NCBI GenBank assembly: GCA_021199475.1 | Contig: JAJQHZ010000054.1 | Location: forward strand, 1,438 to 33,631 | DNA length: 32,194 nt | Origin: Lachnospiraceae bacterium | GTDB taxonomy: Bacteria; Bacillota; Clostridia; Lachnospirales; Lachnospiraceae | Direction of reading: 5' to 3' | Shown: in pieces, positions 9,188 through 16,156 of the stretch | Position numbering within the stretch: the first letter of the stretch is position 1 | Layout of the letters: each line of letters starts with the position of its first letter | The notes under the pieces: model-generated | The model's input: only the letters and a program-made list of their open reading frames with translations | The model's database searches: none | Told to the model about the DNA's origin: nothing | Position numbers and translations under genes: made by a program

Positions 9188-9700
9188 TCACCCAATCCTT
9201 TTTTGAAATATGGCGTAATAACAATTCCACTCAAAATCATCCCGAATTTCAATATTCCCGGGCATTTTTTTCAGAAGCTTCTCCTTTATCTCATCCGTCA
9301 CTTCCTCATCTATAGCTTTCTTTAGATGATTCGCGTCCAGAAAAATCCGCACCTCATCCAGCCCTTTGCGTATTCTCTCCGCTTCCAGACAAACATCAAA
9401 GTTATATTGGGTTTCCGATTCCCACATCTCAATTTCATATTGATTATCCAGTATCCAATCCGTAATCACAGCCGCAGAACCATTGCTTCCCGACATCGCA
9501 ATGAGCTTACTGACGCTGTGCGTCTGCGGCACGGTGACCCCCTTGCATTCCAAAAAAGCCTTCAATGTTTTTTCCACACACTGCTGCAGATTATACGCCA
9601 CATCATTTAAATATAGTTCATCGCTCTGATAAAACGGCATCAGCCGGGCAGCCACCTCATAATTATGGTAAGCGGCTTTAAAGTAGCGGATGTCACACAT
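9188..9700 (-). CDS. HEPN domain protein (COG2250-like), partner remnant upstream
   Basis: A 170-residue helical protein. RYFKAAYHNYEVAARLM followed by YLNDVAYNLQQCVEKTLKAFL, then VPQTHSVSKLI, is the pattern of HEPN proteins of the COG2250 kind, which usually pair with a small MNT nucleotidyltransferase as toxin-antitoxin or RNA-processing modules. The start at 9700 is supported by AGGAGG at 9709-9714 with 8-base spacing; an earlier GTG overlaps that site. A reading frame resembling the end of an MNT protein stops 5 bases before this ATG. The C-terminus has R-x6-H (RIFLDANH), which could be an HEPN catalytic motif or coincidence. larB follows after 10 bp. Confidence 0.78.
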   Translation of the reverse strand: MCDIRYFKAAYHNYEVAARLMPFYQSDELYLNDVAYNLQQCVEKTLKAFLECKGVTVPQTHSVSKLIAMSGSNGSAAVITDWILDNQYEIEMWESETQYNFDVCLEAERIRKGLDEVRIFLDANHLKKAIDEEVTDEIKEKLLKKMPGNIEIRDDFEWNCYYAIFQKRIG

Positions 9701-9705
9701 GCCTG

Positions 9706-9813
9706 TCACCTCCTGTAAACAAGAACCCCGGTCTGCTCAATCTCCCTGCGCAGCCGTTCTCCCAAATGAGCCGCATGCCCTTCCTTACCTTTGACATTCT
9801 GAATTAATTTTCA
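9706..9813 (-). pseudogene. Probable C-terminal remnant of an MNT nucleotidyltransferase
   Basis: A leftward frame of about 35 codons with no start codon, reading NVKGKEGHAAHLGERLRREI then EQTGVLVYRR and a stop at 9706. The ending (charged helix, then ...REIEQTGVLVY) is the kind seen at the C-terminus of MNT proteins encoded directly before HEPN genes, and the stop is 5 bases before the HEPN ATG, a normal coupling distance. The GSx10DxD catalytic part is absent. I infer that a deletion removed the antitoxin-like partner. It could instead be an untranslated leader with chance similarity. Confidence 0.4.
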
Positions 9814-9825
9814 TTGATGAATATC

Positions 9826-9854
9826 ATTATAAATGAGAATCCTCTGTTCCGCAA
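9826..9854 (-). promoter_or_regulatory. Putative promoter for HEPN-larB
   Basis: Leftward TTGCGG (9849-9854), 17-base spacer, TATAAT (9826-9831). The -10 is perfect and the -35 keeps the TTG. It would start a transcript near 9819 that reads the MNT remnant, the HEPN gene and larB. Confidence 0.45.
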
Positions 9855-10000
9855 GCGTCGTTTAAAGCAAGGACATGAATGTAGTCAATTACATTGTGCG
9901 TAGATGCCTTCCCTTGAGCGGCGACTTTAAAGATGTCCTCACCAGTTATAACCGTGCCATCCCGGCACACGTTAAAAAAGATGATCCTATATGTGGTCAT
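9827..10000 (-). CDS. Possible 57-residue small protein, unrecognised
   Basis: ATG at 10000 to TAA at 9827 encodes 57 residues (starts MTTYRIIFFNVCRDG, contains KVAAQGKASTHNVIDYIHVL). A weak AGGA site precedes it. I recognise no family. The start codon lies inside the stem of the terminator at 9974-10007 and the -10 of the next promoter overlaps its stop, so it may be non-coding sequence or the end of a decayed gene. Confidence 0.25.
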   Translation of the reverse strand: MTTYRIIFFNVCRDGTVITGEDIFKVAAQGKASTHNVIDYIHVLALNDACGTEDSHL

Positions 10001-10007
10001 CTTTTTT
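9974..10007. terminator. Symmetrical intrinsic terminator after the HEPN/MNT pair
   Basis: AAAAAAGATGA (9974-9984) pairs perfectly with TCATCTTTTTT (9997-10007) around a 12-base loop, giving a U-run on both strands. On the leftward strand it lies 30 bp after the HEPN stop at 10037 and should end the MNT-HEPN transcript. Confidence 0.6.
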
Positions 10008-10036
10008 CCTATCCATTTTATTATCCATTCTATTAT

Positions 10037-10447
10037 TCATTCCTGATTCTCTTGCTGTTTTGCGATATATTCCTTAACCACGCTGCAGAATTTGTCTGCC
10101 CGCTCGTGCTGTTCTTCTGCATCCTGCTTTGAGGCCACGTAAAAATCTGCATAATCAGAATGGTTCCTAATCCTGAACGCCTCAGATAGATACTTTGAAT
10201 ACTCTTTGTCAAATTTTCCGGTTTTGATGTATTCCCTTTGAAAATACGATATCACCCCGGCATGCTTGGAAAAATCCACGCCATCCAAAGCCAACAACGC
10301 CCTTGTTGCCGAAAACATGGCGTAATAAGACCGTCCGATTGAGTCTTTGAAAAACTTTCCCTCCAAAAGATAGGACGAAGCATTTAAATGCTCGACAGCC
10401 GACTCCATCCGATATCTGGACATCTCCCACTTACTTACATCATCCAT
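10037..10447 (-). CDS. HEPN domain protein (COG1895/UPF0332-like), partner of MNT
   Basis: A 136-residue helical HEPN protein. Recognisable segments are HLNASSYLLEGKFFKDSIGRSYYAMFSATRALL (in part), FSKHAGVISYFQREYIKTG and AFRIRNHSDYADFY, which is the R...DY signature region of the UPF0332/COG1895 group. Such proteins form two-gene modules with MNT nucleotidyltransferases; in studied HepT-MntA systems the HEPN protein is a toxin RNase silenced when its partner AMPylates a tyrosine near the catalytic motif. Whether this subgroup behaves the same is inference. I start it at ATG 10447, overlapping the end of the MNT gene by 8 bp, which implies coupled translation. A longer frame upstream lies inside the MNT gene. 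Confidence 0.85.
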   Translation of the reverse strand: MDDVSKWEMSRYRMESAVEHLNASSYLLEGKFFKDSIGRSYYAMFSATRALLALDGVDFSKHAGVISYFQREYIKTGKFDKEYSKYLSEAFRIRNHSDYADFYVASKQDAEEQHERADKFCSVVKEYIAKQQENQE

Positions 10448-10781
10448 GCACCAGAACCCCCTCGTTTTCGATATTCTTATAGTATGGAAGGGATTCCTTC
10501 CACTTCTCATATTCATCGAAGGGAATTACAGTAGGAGATACCAGCACCTCGTATTCAAGTTCCAGATCATTAGCCCGATCCCAAACCTTCTTAAGCTCAT
10601 CCTGCAGTTCCGGACGTGAACCCTTTACGATTGCAGCTACATCAATGTCAGAATCGTCACGGTAATCTCCTCTGGCATAGGAACCATAAAGAACAATTTT
10701 CGAAAGCCTGTTCCCGTATGTTGCTCGATATGACTTTGCCAATTCACTCAGTATCGAGCTTAATTCTGTCCGCGTACACAT
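10440..10781 (-). CDS. MNT-type minimal nucleotidyltransferase (putative antitoxin)
   Basis: 113 residues, the usual size of a COG1708-type minimal nucleotidyltransferase. The catalytic motif is complete: G33-S34, ten residues, then D45-I-D47 (YGSYARGDYRDDSDIDVAAIV in two parts). A further region YEVLVSPTVIPFDEYEKW would carry the third acidic position area, and the C-terminus NEGVLVHG is typical of these proteins. AGGCGGTGA precedes the ATG. With the overlapping HEPN gene it forms a two-gene MNT-HEPN module that likely acts in the cytoplasm as a toxin-antitoxin pair, with this protein modifying and neutralising the HEPN partner. Confidence 0.88.
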   Translation of the reverse strand: MCTRTELSSILSELAKSYRATYGNRLSKIVLYGSYARGDYRDDSDIDVAAIVKGSRPELQDELKKVWDRANDLELEYEVLVSPTVIPFDEYEKWKESLPYYKNIENEGVLVHG

Positions 10782-10834
10782 TCAGCATTCACCGCCTTTC
10801 ATGCAAACATACATATCTCACGTTTTACATCTTT

Positions 10835-10863
10835 AGCTTACCACAAAGTTGCCAGCTAATCAA
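10835..10863 (-). promoter_or_regulatory. Weak promoter candidate for MNT-HEPN
   Basis: Leftward TTGATT (10858-10863), 17-base spacer, TAAGCT (10835-10840), about 50 bp before the MNT ATG. The -35 is fair and the -10 poor. Confidence 0.3.
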
Positions 10864-10885
10864 CTTATGATTTAGCAAAAGCACG

Positions 10886-10914
10886 TTGACAAATATCTCT
10901 CGAAAAAATATACT
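10886..10914 (+). promoter_or_regulatory. Strong sigma-A-type promoter for the inositol-monophosphatase-family gene
   Basis: TTGACA (10886-10891), exactly 17 bases, TATACT (10909-10914). Transcription would begin near 10921, leaving a leader of about 135 bases before the ATG at 11058. I recognise no riboswitch in the leader. Confidence 0.7.
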
Positions 10915-11057
10915 TGATTCGGAGCATAAACCAATCCCGAATGGAAATGAATGATGTCCATCATACAAGCTTGCCTAAACAAATGGTTTCGCGACGATCA
11001 GGATGTCCTGCCGGACGATTCTCATAGCAGAAACCGTATCATATGGAGGAATTTTCT

Positions 11058-11849
11058 ATGTCCACAACACAATCCATCGATTTTGATGAAATTATAACGA
11101 TCGTAAAGGAGACCGCGCGGCTGTTCTGCGATGACGAGGCAGCCGCGCACATTACAGTAAAGGGGCGGTCCGATTACGTGACCGAGGTCGATATGACCGT
11201 GCAGCGCGTCTTATATGAGAAGCTCGCCGCGCTTTATCCAGATATTCAGTTTATGGGAGAGGAAAAGGATAATCGTGCGATTGATTTTGAGCGTCCGGTC
11301 TGGATTCTTGATCCGGTTGATGGTACAACTAATCTGATCCACCGTTTTCCGGTCAGCTGCATCTCTCTGGCGCTTGCCAAACACCATGAGACAGTTGCAG
11401 GTGTCATCTACAATCCCTGGCATGATGAGCTGTTTTTTGCACAGAAAGGGCGCGGAGCCTTTTTGAACGGGCGGGCCATTCATGTAAGCGCCTCCGACAC
11501 GCTCGCGAACAGTCTGGTTTCGGTAGGCACATCGCCGTACTCCCACAAGCTTTCCGACACCGTCTTCCGCCAGATGAAGAATGTCTTCCTGCGGGCGCAG
11601 GATATCCGCCGCCTCGGCTCGGCCGCCATAGACCTCTGCTCTGTCGCATGTGGGCGGACGGACGCTTATTTTGAACAGTATTTAAAGCCATGGGACTTTG
11701 CGGCGGGGATGCTGATCCTGACTGAAGCCGGCGGAAAGGTAACGGACTATGAGGGCAATCCTCTGACACCGGATCGGCCGCGCGATGTCCTCGCGTCAAA
11801 TGGGCGGATCCACGAGGAACTGATTCAGGCACTTAAACTTGAGGTGTAA
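11058..11849 (+). CDS. Inositol-monophosphatase-family phosphatase
   Basis: 263-residue Mg-dependent phosphatase of the IMPase/SuhB/HisN/FBPase superfamily. All three family motifs are present: MGEEKDN (metal-binding Glu), WILDPVDGTTNLIH (DPxDGTxN, metal and phosphate site) and PWDFAAGMLILTEAGG (WDxAAG). Substrates in the family include inositol phosphate, histidinol phosphate, fructose bisphosphate and PAP; the sequence does not decide. The start at 11058 is chosen because GGAGGA (11045-11050) lies 7 bases before it, whereas an in-frame ATG at 11043 overlaps that site. It is monocistronic, driven by the promoter at 10886-10914 and convergent with the hydrolase gene. Confidence 0.92.
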   Translation: MSTTQSIDFDEIITIVKETARLFCDDEAAAHITVKGRSDYVTEVDMTVQRVLYEKLAALYPDIQFMGEEKDNRAIDFERPVWILDPVDGTTNLIHRFPVSCISLALAKHHETVAGVIYNPWHDELFFAQKGRGAFLNGRAIHVSASDTLANSLVSVGTSPYSHKLSDTVFRQMKNVFLRAQDIRRLGSAAIDLCSVACGRTDAYFEQYLKPWDFAAGMLILTEAGGKVTDYEGNPLTPDRPRDVLASNGRIHEELIQALKLEV

Positions 11850-11913
11850 TTTCCAAAAAACACTGCCATGCGCACAAGCGCCTGAATCTTCTCCGGCATG
11901 GTGCCTGTGCAGC

Positions 11914-12861
11914 TCAGTTCTGCATGGACTCCTCAAAAGCTGTTTTTTCCGGAAGCGCCAGCGCAAATCGTTTTTTCAGCCACTCATCCGCCAGGCCGAC
12001 CCATTTTGCCGCGTCTGCGTTCATCTGGCTCTTCGCCACCGAGGAGGCCTGCGTCGCAACGCTCATGCCGTGGTCGCCCTTCTCGAAAACGTGCAGCTCG
12101 AACGGTACGTGATGGTCCGCCAATGCATGCGCCATACGAAGGCTGTGCTGCACCGGCACCATGGCATCCTCTGAGGTCGCCCATAAAAATGTGGGCGGCG
12201 TCTGTTCGCTTACCAGCCTCGCCGGACTGATCTCAATTATTTTCTCTTCGGACGGATCGGTCTCTCCGGTAAATGCTTTTACTGAATTTCGGAAAAACGC
12301 GTCGTCCAGTTCATTTTTCTTCGTATCCCGAAGCAGAATGTAGTCGCTTAAGGTATAGCCCAGGATCAGAGCAGCCGGGCGAAGCTCTTCTTTTTTCACA
12401 CCCAGATATTCCGTGAGCAGGGGCTTGTCCCAATACACACCATACATGGCAGTATTATGCGCTCCGGCAGAAAATCCGCACACCGCCACGCGCTCCATAT
12501 CCACCATCCAATCTTCCGCGTGCGACCGGATCAGCAGCATCGCCATTCCGATTTCACGCACCGGAGTCGGGTGGGTCAGGTGCGCCTTTACCGGAATATC
12601 GGAGAATAAATCGATAAATCCCTCCGCGCCTTCCATATAAGTTGAGTAGCGCAGAACGAATGCATGATACCCCATTGCTGCGAACGCAAGCGCAACCGGC
12701 TCCGCCTCGCGGTCAGAGCAGTTAAAATATCCCCCGCCGGGACAAATCAGCACCGCCGGACGCATCCCCTGTCCGTGCAGCTCCCCTTTTTCCGCCAGCA
12801 CATAAGCGGTCAGAGTGACATCCTCCCGGTTTTCATACAGCTTAAATTCTTTAACAAGCAT
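11914..12861 (-). CDS. Alpha/beta hydrolase, acetylesterase-like
   Basis: 315-residue cytoplasmic alpha/beta-hydrolase of the BD-FAE/Aes-type esterase group. The oxyanion loop CPGGGYFNCSDREAEPVA comes early, the nucleophile elbow is CGFSAGAHNTAM, the acid is probably Asp in SEDAMVPVQHS, and the His is in KGDHGMSVA, so the triad is complete. Related enzymes in gut Clostridia deacetylate plant polysaccharide fragments such as acetylated xylo-oligosaccharides. That role is family knowledge; the substrate here is inferred. No signal peptide is visible, fitting action on imported oligosaccharides. AGGAGGAAG precedes the ATG. The gene is convergent with the phosphatase at 11058-11849, with only 64 bp between stop codons and no clear terminator. 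Confidence 0.88.
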   Translation of the reverse strand: MLVKEFKLYENREDVTLTAYVLAEKGELHGQGMRPAVLICPGGGYFNCSDREAEPVALAFAAMGYHAFVLRYSTYMEGAEGFIDLFSDIPVKAHLTHPTPVREIGMAMLLIRSHAEDWMVDMERVAVCGFSAGAHNTAMYGVYWDKPLLTEYLGVKKEELRPAALILGYTLSDYILLRDTKKNELDDAFFRNSVKAFTGETDPSEEKIIEISPARLVSEQTPPTFLWATSEDAMVPVQHSLRMAHALADHHVPFELHVFEKGDHGMSVATQASSVAKSQMNADAAKWVGLADEWLKKRFALALPEKTAFEESMQN

Positions 12862-12904
12862 TTTTCTTCCTCCTGAACTTTTTGCTATTTTATTTCCGCA
12901 TTCG

Positions 12905-12936
12905 CGAAGCGATTCTTTATTGCGCGGTTTTCATTA
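12905..12936 (+). repeat. Dispersed hairpin repeat, copy 1
   Basis: Matches 14404-14435 at 28 of 32 positions in direct orientation. The left end forms a short TCGC-GAA-GCGA hairpin; in copy 2 this is TCAC-GAA-GTGA, a compensating change that keeps the stem. Confidence 0.6.
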
Positions 12937-13114
12937 TTTTATCATCACCAGTCGTCTTTTTCTTTCTTTTCTTTTTGGTTTTACCCCGCATTTTTTTTGA
13001 TGTTATAAAATGAATCACTTTCACGTCAAAAAATGCTGCCTCGTTCTGCGTTCCAGTCACGCTCGAAATCCTTTGCAGCATTCCACCTCCCGGCGGGAAA
13101 GTGAAAACAAAATA

Positions 13115-13143
13115 TTTACATCCCGGACGAAAACGCATATAAT
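13115..13143 (+). promoter_or_regulatory. Promoter of the DapF-like gene
   Basis: TTTACA (13115-13120), 17 bases, perfect TATAAT (13138-13143). Transcription should start near 13150, about 180 bases before the ATG at 13332. Confidence 0.65.
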
Positions 13144-13249
13144 GGTAAAAAACGCAGGCCACGCAGCGGAACGGAAAATCGCCGGGCAGGTAAGGATATT
13201 CAATAGCATTGTGAAAGTAAAAGCTACACATGGAACTGCTCATGGTATT

Positions 13250-13305
13250 TATGGTACGCACTGCCAGTCCGTAAAAATCGTTCGGTCAATGGGCAAGGTA
13301 CCATA
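13250..13305 (+). promoter_or_regulatory. Stem-loop in the DapF-like leader
   Basis: TATGGTAC (13250-13257) and GTACCATA (13298-13305) can form an 8-bp stem closing just upstream of the AGGGGG ribosome site. A nearby CATGGTAT (13241-13248) could compete for the same bases. It may modulate translation, but matches no riboswitch I know. Confidence 0.3.
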
Positions 13306-13331
13306 CCACAGACAATAAGGGGGATTTGAAC

Positions 13332-14186
13332 ATGGAAATGACTTTGGGAATGTATCAGAGCTTTGGCAATGACTATCTGATCTATGACACGGAAAAGAAT
13401 CGCTACGAGCTGAAGCCGGAGGACATCCGCTGCATCTGCAACCGCCAGTTTGGCGCAGGAGCGGATGGCATTCTGATCGGCCCGGTGCAGATTTTCGGAA
13501 AGATGGGCGTGAAAATTTTTAACCCGGACGGCAGTGAGGCCGCAATCGCGGGCACCGGCCTGTGCATCTTTGCGAAATATCTAAAGGACGCGGGCTATGT
13601 GATGAAAAAAGAATTTACGATTCAGACACAGAGCCGCCCGGTGACAGTCCGCTATCACAATGAAGAAGCGCGCGAGCTGACGATTTCGATGGGCAAGCTC
13701 TACTGCGGCCAGACGAAGCCAGAGAGCGGCGAGCGCACGGAGGTCGTCCCGGTCACTTACAAGGGAAAAACGTATCAGGGCACCTGTGTATGGATGGGCA
13801 ATCTGCATTGCATCATCCCGATGGATGAGATATCAAAAGAGGCGGTCTGCGAGATTGGCTCCTCACTGGAAAAGTCAGAGCGTTTCCCGGACGGGATCAA
13901 TACGCAGATTATCCGAATTGCAGATAAAAATAATATTTACACCGAGGTCTATGAGCGCGGAGCCGGATATACGCTGGCTTCCGGCAGCAGCTGCTGTGCG
14001 GCGGCGGGCGTCGCGTACCAGCTTGGTCTCACCGACCCGTGCGTGTATGTGCATATGCCCGGCGGGCGTCTGGCCGTGCGCATCGATGAGGATATGACCG
14101 CGCATATGACCGGCAGCGCGGACTGCATCGGACAGATTACCCTGTCGGATGAATTTCTGCGGAAAAATCAGATTATGGTGGAATAA
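13332..14186 (+). CDS. Diaminopimelate-epimerase-fold protein lacking both catalytic cysteines
   Basis: 284 residues, full length for DapF, which interconverts LL- and meso-diaminopimelate for lysine and peptidoglycan synthesis. Family landmarks are clear: QSFGNDYLIYD, FGAGADGILIGP, NPDGSEA, GNLHCIIPMD and YERGAGYTLASGS. However, the position of the first catalytic Cys (usually ...MCGNG) is Ala73 in AIAGTG, and the second (usually TLACGTG) is Ser217 in TLASGS; the Glu usual before TLA is Tyr213. Normal two-cysteine racemisation should be impossible. I recall similar ASGSS variants in other Lachnospiraceae, so this may be a divergent subfamily with another activity. Start at 13332 behind AGGGGG; it has its own promoter and terminator, hence monocistronic. 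Confidence 0.85.
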   Translation: MEMTLGMYQSFGNDYLIYDTEKNRYELKPEDIRCICNRQFGAGADGILIGPVQIFGKMGVKIFNPDGSEAAIAGTGLCIFAKYLKDAGYVMKKEFTIQTQSRPVTVRYHNEEARELTISMGKLYCGQTKPESGERTEVVPVTYKGKTYQGTCVWMGNLHCIIPMDEISKEAVCEIGSSLEKSERFPDGINTQIIRIADKNNIYTEVYERGAGYTLASGSSCCAAAGVAYQLGLTDPCVYVHMPGGRLAVRIDEDMTAHMTGSADCIGQITLSDEFLRKNQIMVE

Positions 14187-14311
14187 CGCCTGGCCGCAAA
14201 CATTCATAAATCAATTCCGCGGCACGACTGCAATTGGATTGGCAGCAATTGAATGGAACCGGCCAAAACGAGATGAACGATTTGTCGGCAGGCAAAACAA
14301 AAAACTGCTCA

Positions 14312-14348
14312 AAAACAGGAGGCCCACTTGCGAGCCTCCTGTTTTTTT
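14312..14348 (+). terminator. Intrinsic terminator of the DapF-like gene
   Basis: AAAACAGGAGGC (14312-14323) pairs with GCCTCCTGTTTT (14334-14345), with T-run to 14348. Strong, 12-bp stem with a 10-base loop. Confidence 0.85.
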
Positions 14349-14403
14349 ACTATTTATATGTTCGTATTCGCAAAGCGAATATGGACATAGGCCGCGTCAA
14401 TCA

Positions 14404-14435
14404 CGAAGTGATTCTTTATCGCGCGGCTTTCATGA
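14404..14435 (+). repeat. Dispersed hairpin repeat, copy 2
   Basis: Direct-orientation copy of 12905-12936 (28 of 32 positions). Together the copies bracket the whole DapF-like transcription unit. Confidence 0.6.
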
Positions 14436-14471
14436 TTAATCCAGTTTCATGGGCGTCCCCTGATATAGCTA

Positions 14472-16076
14472 TCAGATGGCCTCCACTGCTGCCTTCTCGA
14501 CCGCGATGCCTGCCTTATAGCTCTCGATGTAGGCGTCAAAGCCTGCCACATCTGCCGCATCCGGCTTCATCTCCATGCTCTCAGCATCCGCAAACACGCT
14601 CTTGTTCAGGAACTCATCCAGCGACTCGCCTTCTTTTTTATGTACCAGATAAGAAGCAAGAATCGCCATGCCCCACGGTCCGCCCTCGCCTGCGGTCTCC
14701 ATGACGGATACCGGGGAGTTCATCGCTGCCGCAAGAATGCTCTGGCCAACGCCCTTGGTCTTGAACAGTCCGCCGTGACCCATGATACGGTCTACCTGCA
14801 CATCCTCATTTTTCAGAAGCAGGTCCAGACCAATCTTCAGGGTCGCAAGAGAAGCATAAAGGTTCGCGCGCATGAAGTTCGCCAGGCTGAATTTCGCGTC
14901 CGGCGTGCGCATCATCAGCGGACGGCCTTCGTTCAGTCCGGTCACCGGCTCACCGGCAAAATAATTGTACGCAACCACGCCGCCGCAGTCCTTGTCGCCC
15001 TCGAGTGCCTTATTGTAAAGGGTGCCAAACAGTTTGTTCATATCTACGTCCACGCCGACCGCTTCGGAGAATTCACGGAACAGACCAACCCACGCATTCA
15101 GGTCAGAGGTACAGTTGTTGCAGTGCACCATCGCCACCGCATCGCCGGTCGGGGTCGTCACCATGTCAATCTCCGGATATGCCTTCGAAAGAGCCTTCTC
15201 CAGCACGATCATCGCAAATACGGAGGTGCCGGCCGAAACGTTTCCGGTGCGGACCGCCACGCTGTTCGTCGCCGCCATGCCGGTACCCGCGTCGCCCTCC
15301 GGCGCTGCCACCGGAATGCCTGCCTTCAGCTTGCCGGAAACATCCAGCTTTTTCGCGCCTTCCTCGGTCAGAACGCCTGCATCCTCGCCCGCGAGGAGTG
15401 CCTTCGGCAGAAGCTCCTGCAGCTTCCACGGATAGCCCTTCGGCGCCACCAGCGCGTTGAACTTGTCAATCATTTCCTTATTGTAATCCCTGGTCTCACT
15501 GTCGATCGGGAACATTCCGGATGCGTCGCCGATCCCGATCACCTTTTTCCCGGTCATCTGCCAGTGGATGTAGCCCGCAAGCGTCGTGAAGAATGTGACA
15601 TCCTTCACATGCTCTTCCCCGTTCAGAATTGCCTGATACAGATGCGCAATACTCCATCTCTGCGGAATGTTGAATCCAAACAGCTCCGACAGCTCCTTCG
15701 CCGCCTGCTCCGTGATGGTATTTCTCCAGGTTCGGAACGGAACCAGAAGCTCATCGTTCTTGTCAAAGGCAAGATAGCCGTGCATCATGGCGCTGAAGCC
15801 AATCGCCGCGAGATTCTCAATCTCCGTATCATACTGCTTTTTCACATCCGCCGCCAGATCGCTGTAGCAATCCTGCAGGCCGTCCCAGATGGCGTCCAGG
15901 CTATACGTCCAGACTCCGTTCACCAGCTGGTTTTCCCACTCATGGCTGCCCGAAGCGATCGGCTGATTCGCCTCATCGACCAGCACGGCCTTGATTCTCG
16001 TAGAACCAAATTCCAGGCCGAGAACCGCCTTGCCGCTCTCGATGGTTTCTTTTGCTTTTACCGCGTCAAAACTCAT
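14472..16076 (-). CDS. FGGY-family carbohydrate kinase
   Basis: 534-residue sugar kinase of the FGGY (xylulokinase/ribulokinase/gluconokinase) family. The N-terminal phosphate loop is [29 protein letters not shown] is the sugar-contact region; [10 protein letters not shown] and [15 protein letters not shown] follow; the C-terminal lobe has [18 protein letters not shown] (family signature region) and [12 protein letters not shown]. The length suits the AraB-like or xylulokinase branch; the sugar cannot be fixed, and no isomerase or epimerase partner is adjacent. Start at 16076 because GGAGG lies 8 bases before it; an ATG 15 bases upstream overlaps that site. A promoter with flanking inverted repeats (16095-16146) gives it separate control from the upstream fusion gene. 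Confidence 0.9.
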   Translation of the reverse strand: MSFDAVKAKETIESGKAVLGLEFGSTRIKAVLVDEANQPIASGSHEWENQLVNGVWTYSLDAIWDGLQDCYSDLAADVKKQYDTEIENLAAIGFSAMMHGYLAFDKNDELLVPFRTWRNTITEQAAKELSELFGFNIPQRWSIAHLYQAILNGEEHVKDVTFFTTLAGYIHWQMTGKKVIGIGDASGMFPIDSETRDYNKEMIDKFNALVAPKGYPWKLQELLPKALLAGEDAGVLTEEGAKKLDVSGKLKAGIPVAAPEGDAGTGMAATNSVAVRTGNVSAGTSVFAMIVLEKALSKAYPEIDMVTTPTGDAVAMVHCNNCTSDLNAWVGLFREFSEAVGVDVDMNKLFGTLYNKALEGDKDCGGVVAYNYFAGEPVTGLNEGRPLMMRTPDAKFSLANFMRANLYASLATLKIGLDLLLKNEDVQVDRIMGHGGLFKTKGVGQSILAAAMNSPVSVMETAGEGGPWGMAILASYLVHKKEGESLDEFLNKSVFADAESMEMKPDAADVAGFDAYIESYKAGIAVEKAAVEAI

Positions 16077-16094
16077 TGCATTGTCCTCCATTCA

Positions 16095-16146
16095 AAAATA
16101 GCTATGGATATCATACAAAATCCGATCACAGATTGCAAGCTATTTT
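16095..16146. promoter_or_regulatory. Inverted repeat bracketing the FGGY kinase promoter
   Basis: AAAATAGCT (16095-16103) and AGCTATTTT (16138-16146) are perfect 9-bp inverted copies with 34 bp between them. One arm touches the -35 and the other lies just past the transcription start, an arrangement typical of operator pairs. Which regulator binds is unknown. Confidence 0.45.
16110..16138 (-). promoter_or_regulatory. Promoter of the FGGY kinase gene
   Basis: Leftward TTGCAA (16133-16138), 17 bases, TATGAT (16110-16115). It lies in the 80-bp gap after the fusion gene, about 35 bp before the kinase start. Confidence 0.6.
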
Positions 16147-16156
16147 GTGACTTTTA

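Larger units (their letters stand above)
12862..13331. other. Intergenic region between hydrolase and DapF-like gene
   Basis: Divergent promoter region. It contains one copy of a 32-bp dispersed repeat (12905-12936; second copy at 14404-14435), a pyrimidine-rich tract around 12950-12990, the promoter at 13115-13143 and a leader of about 180 bases with a possible stem at 13250-13305. A rightward open frame spanning 13010-13318 has no ribosome site, contains that promoter and resembles nothing, so I do not call it. Confidence 0.5.
14187..14471. other. Intergenic region with terminator and hairpin repeats
   Basis: Holds the terminator of the DapF-like gene (14312-14348), a perfect TATTCGC-AAA-GCGAATA palindrome (14365-14381) and copy 2 of the dispersed repeat with a perfect AATCAC-GAA-GTGATT hairpin (14399-14413). 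No gene seen. Confidence 0.55.

Noticed and set aside
9178-9252. Longer N-terminus for LarB
   Set aside because: It would overlap the end of the HEPN gene by 65 bp; the internal ATG at 9177 has its own ribosome site and fits family length.
9875-10132. Rightward 85-codon frame between the HEPN genes
   Set aside because: It crosses a strong terminator, overlaps the end of the HEPN gene on the other strand and lacks a ribosome site.
13010-13318. Rightward 102-codon frame upstream of the DapF-like gene
   Set aside because: No ribosome site, basic and unstructured translation, and a clear promoter lies inside it; better read as leader.
13144-13331. Lysine riboswitch before the DapF-like gene
   Set aside because: The leader length fits, but I cannot find the conserved core or the expected helices.
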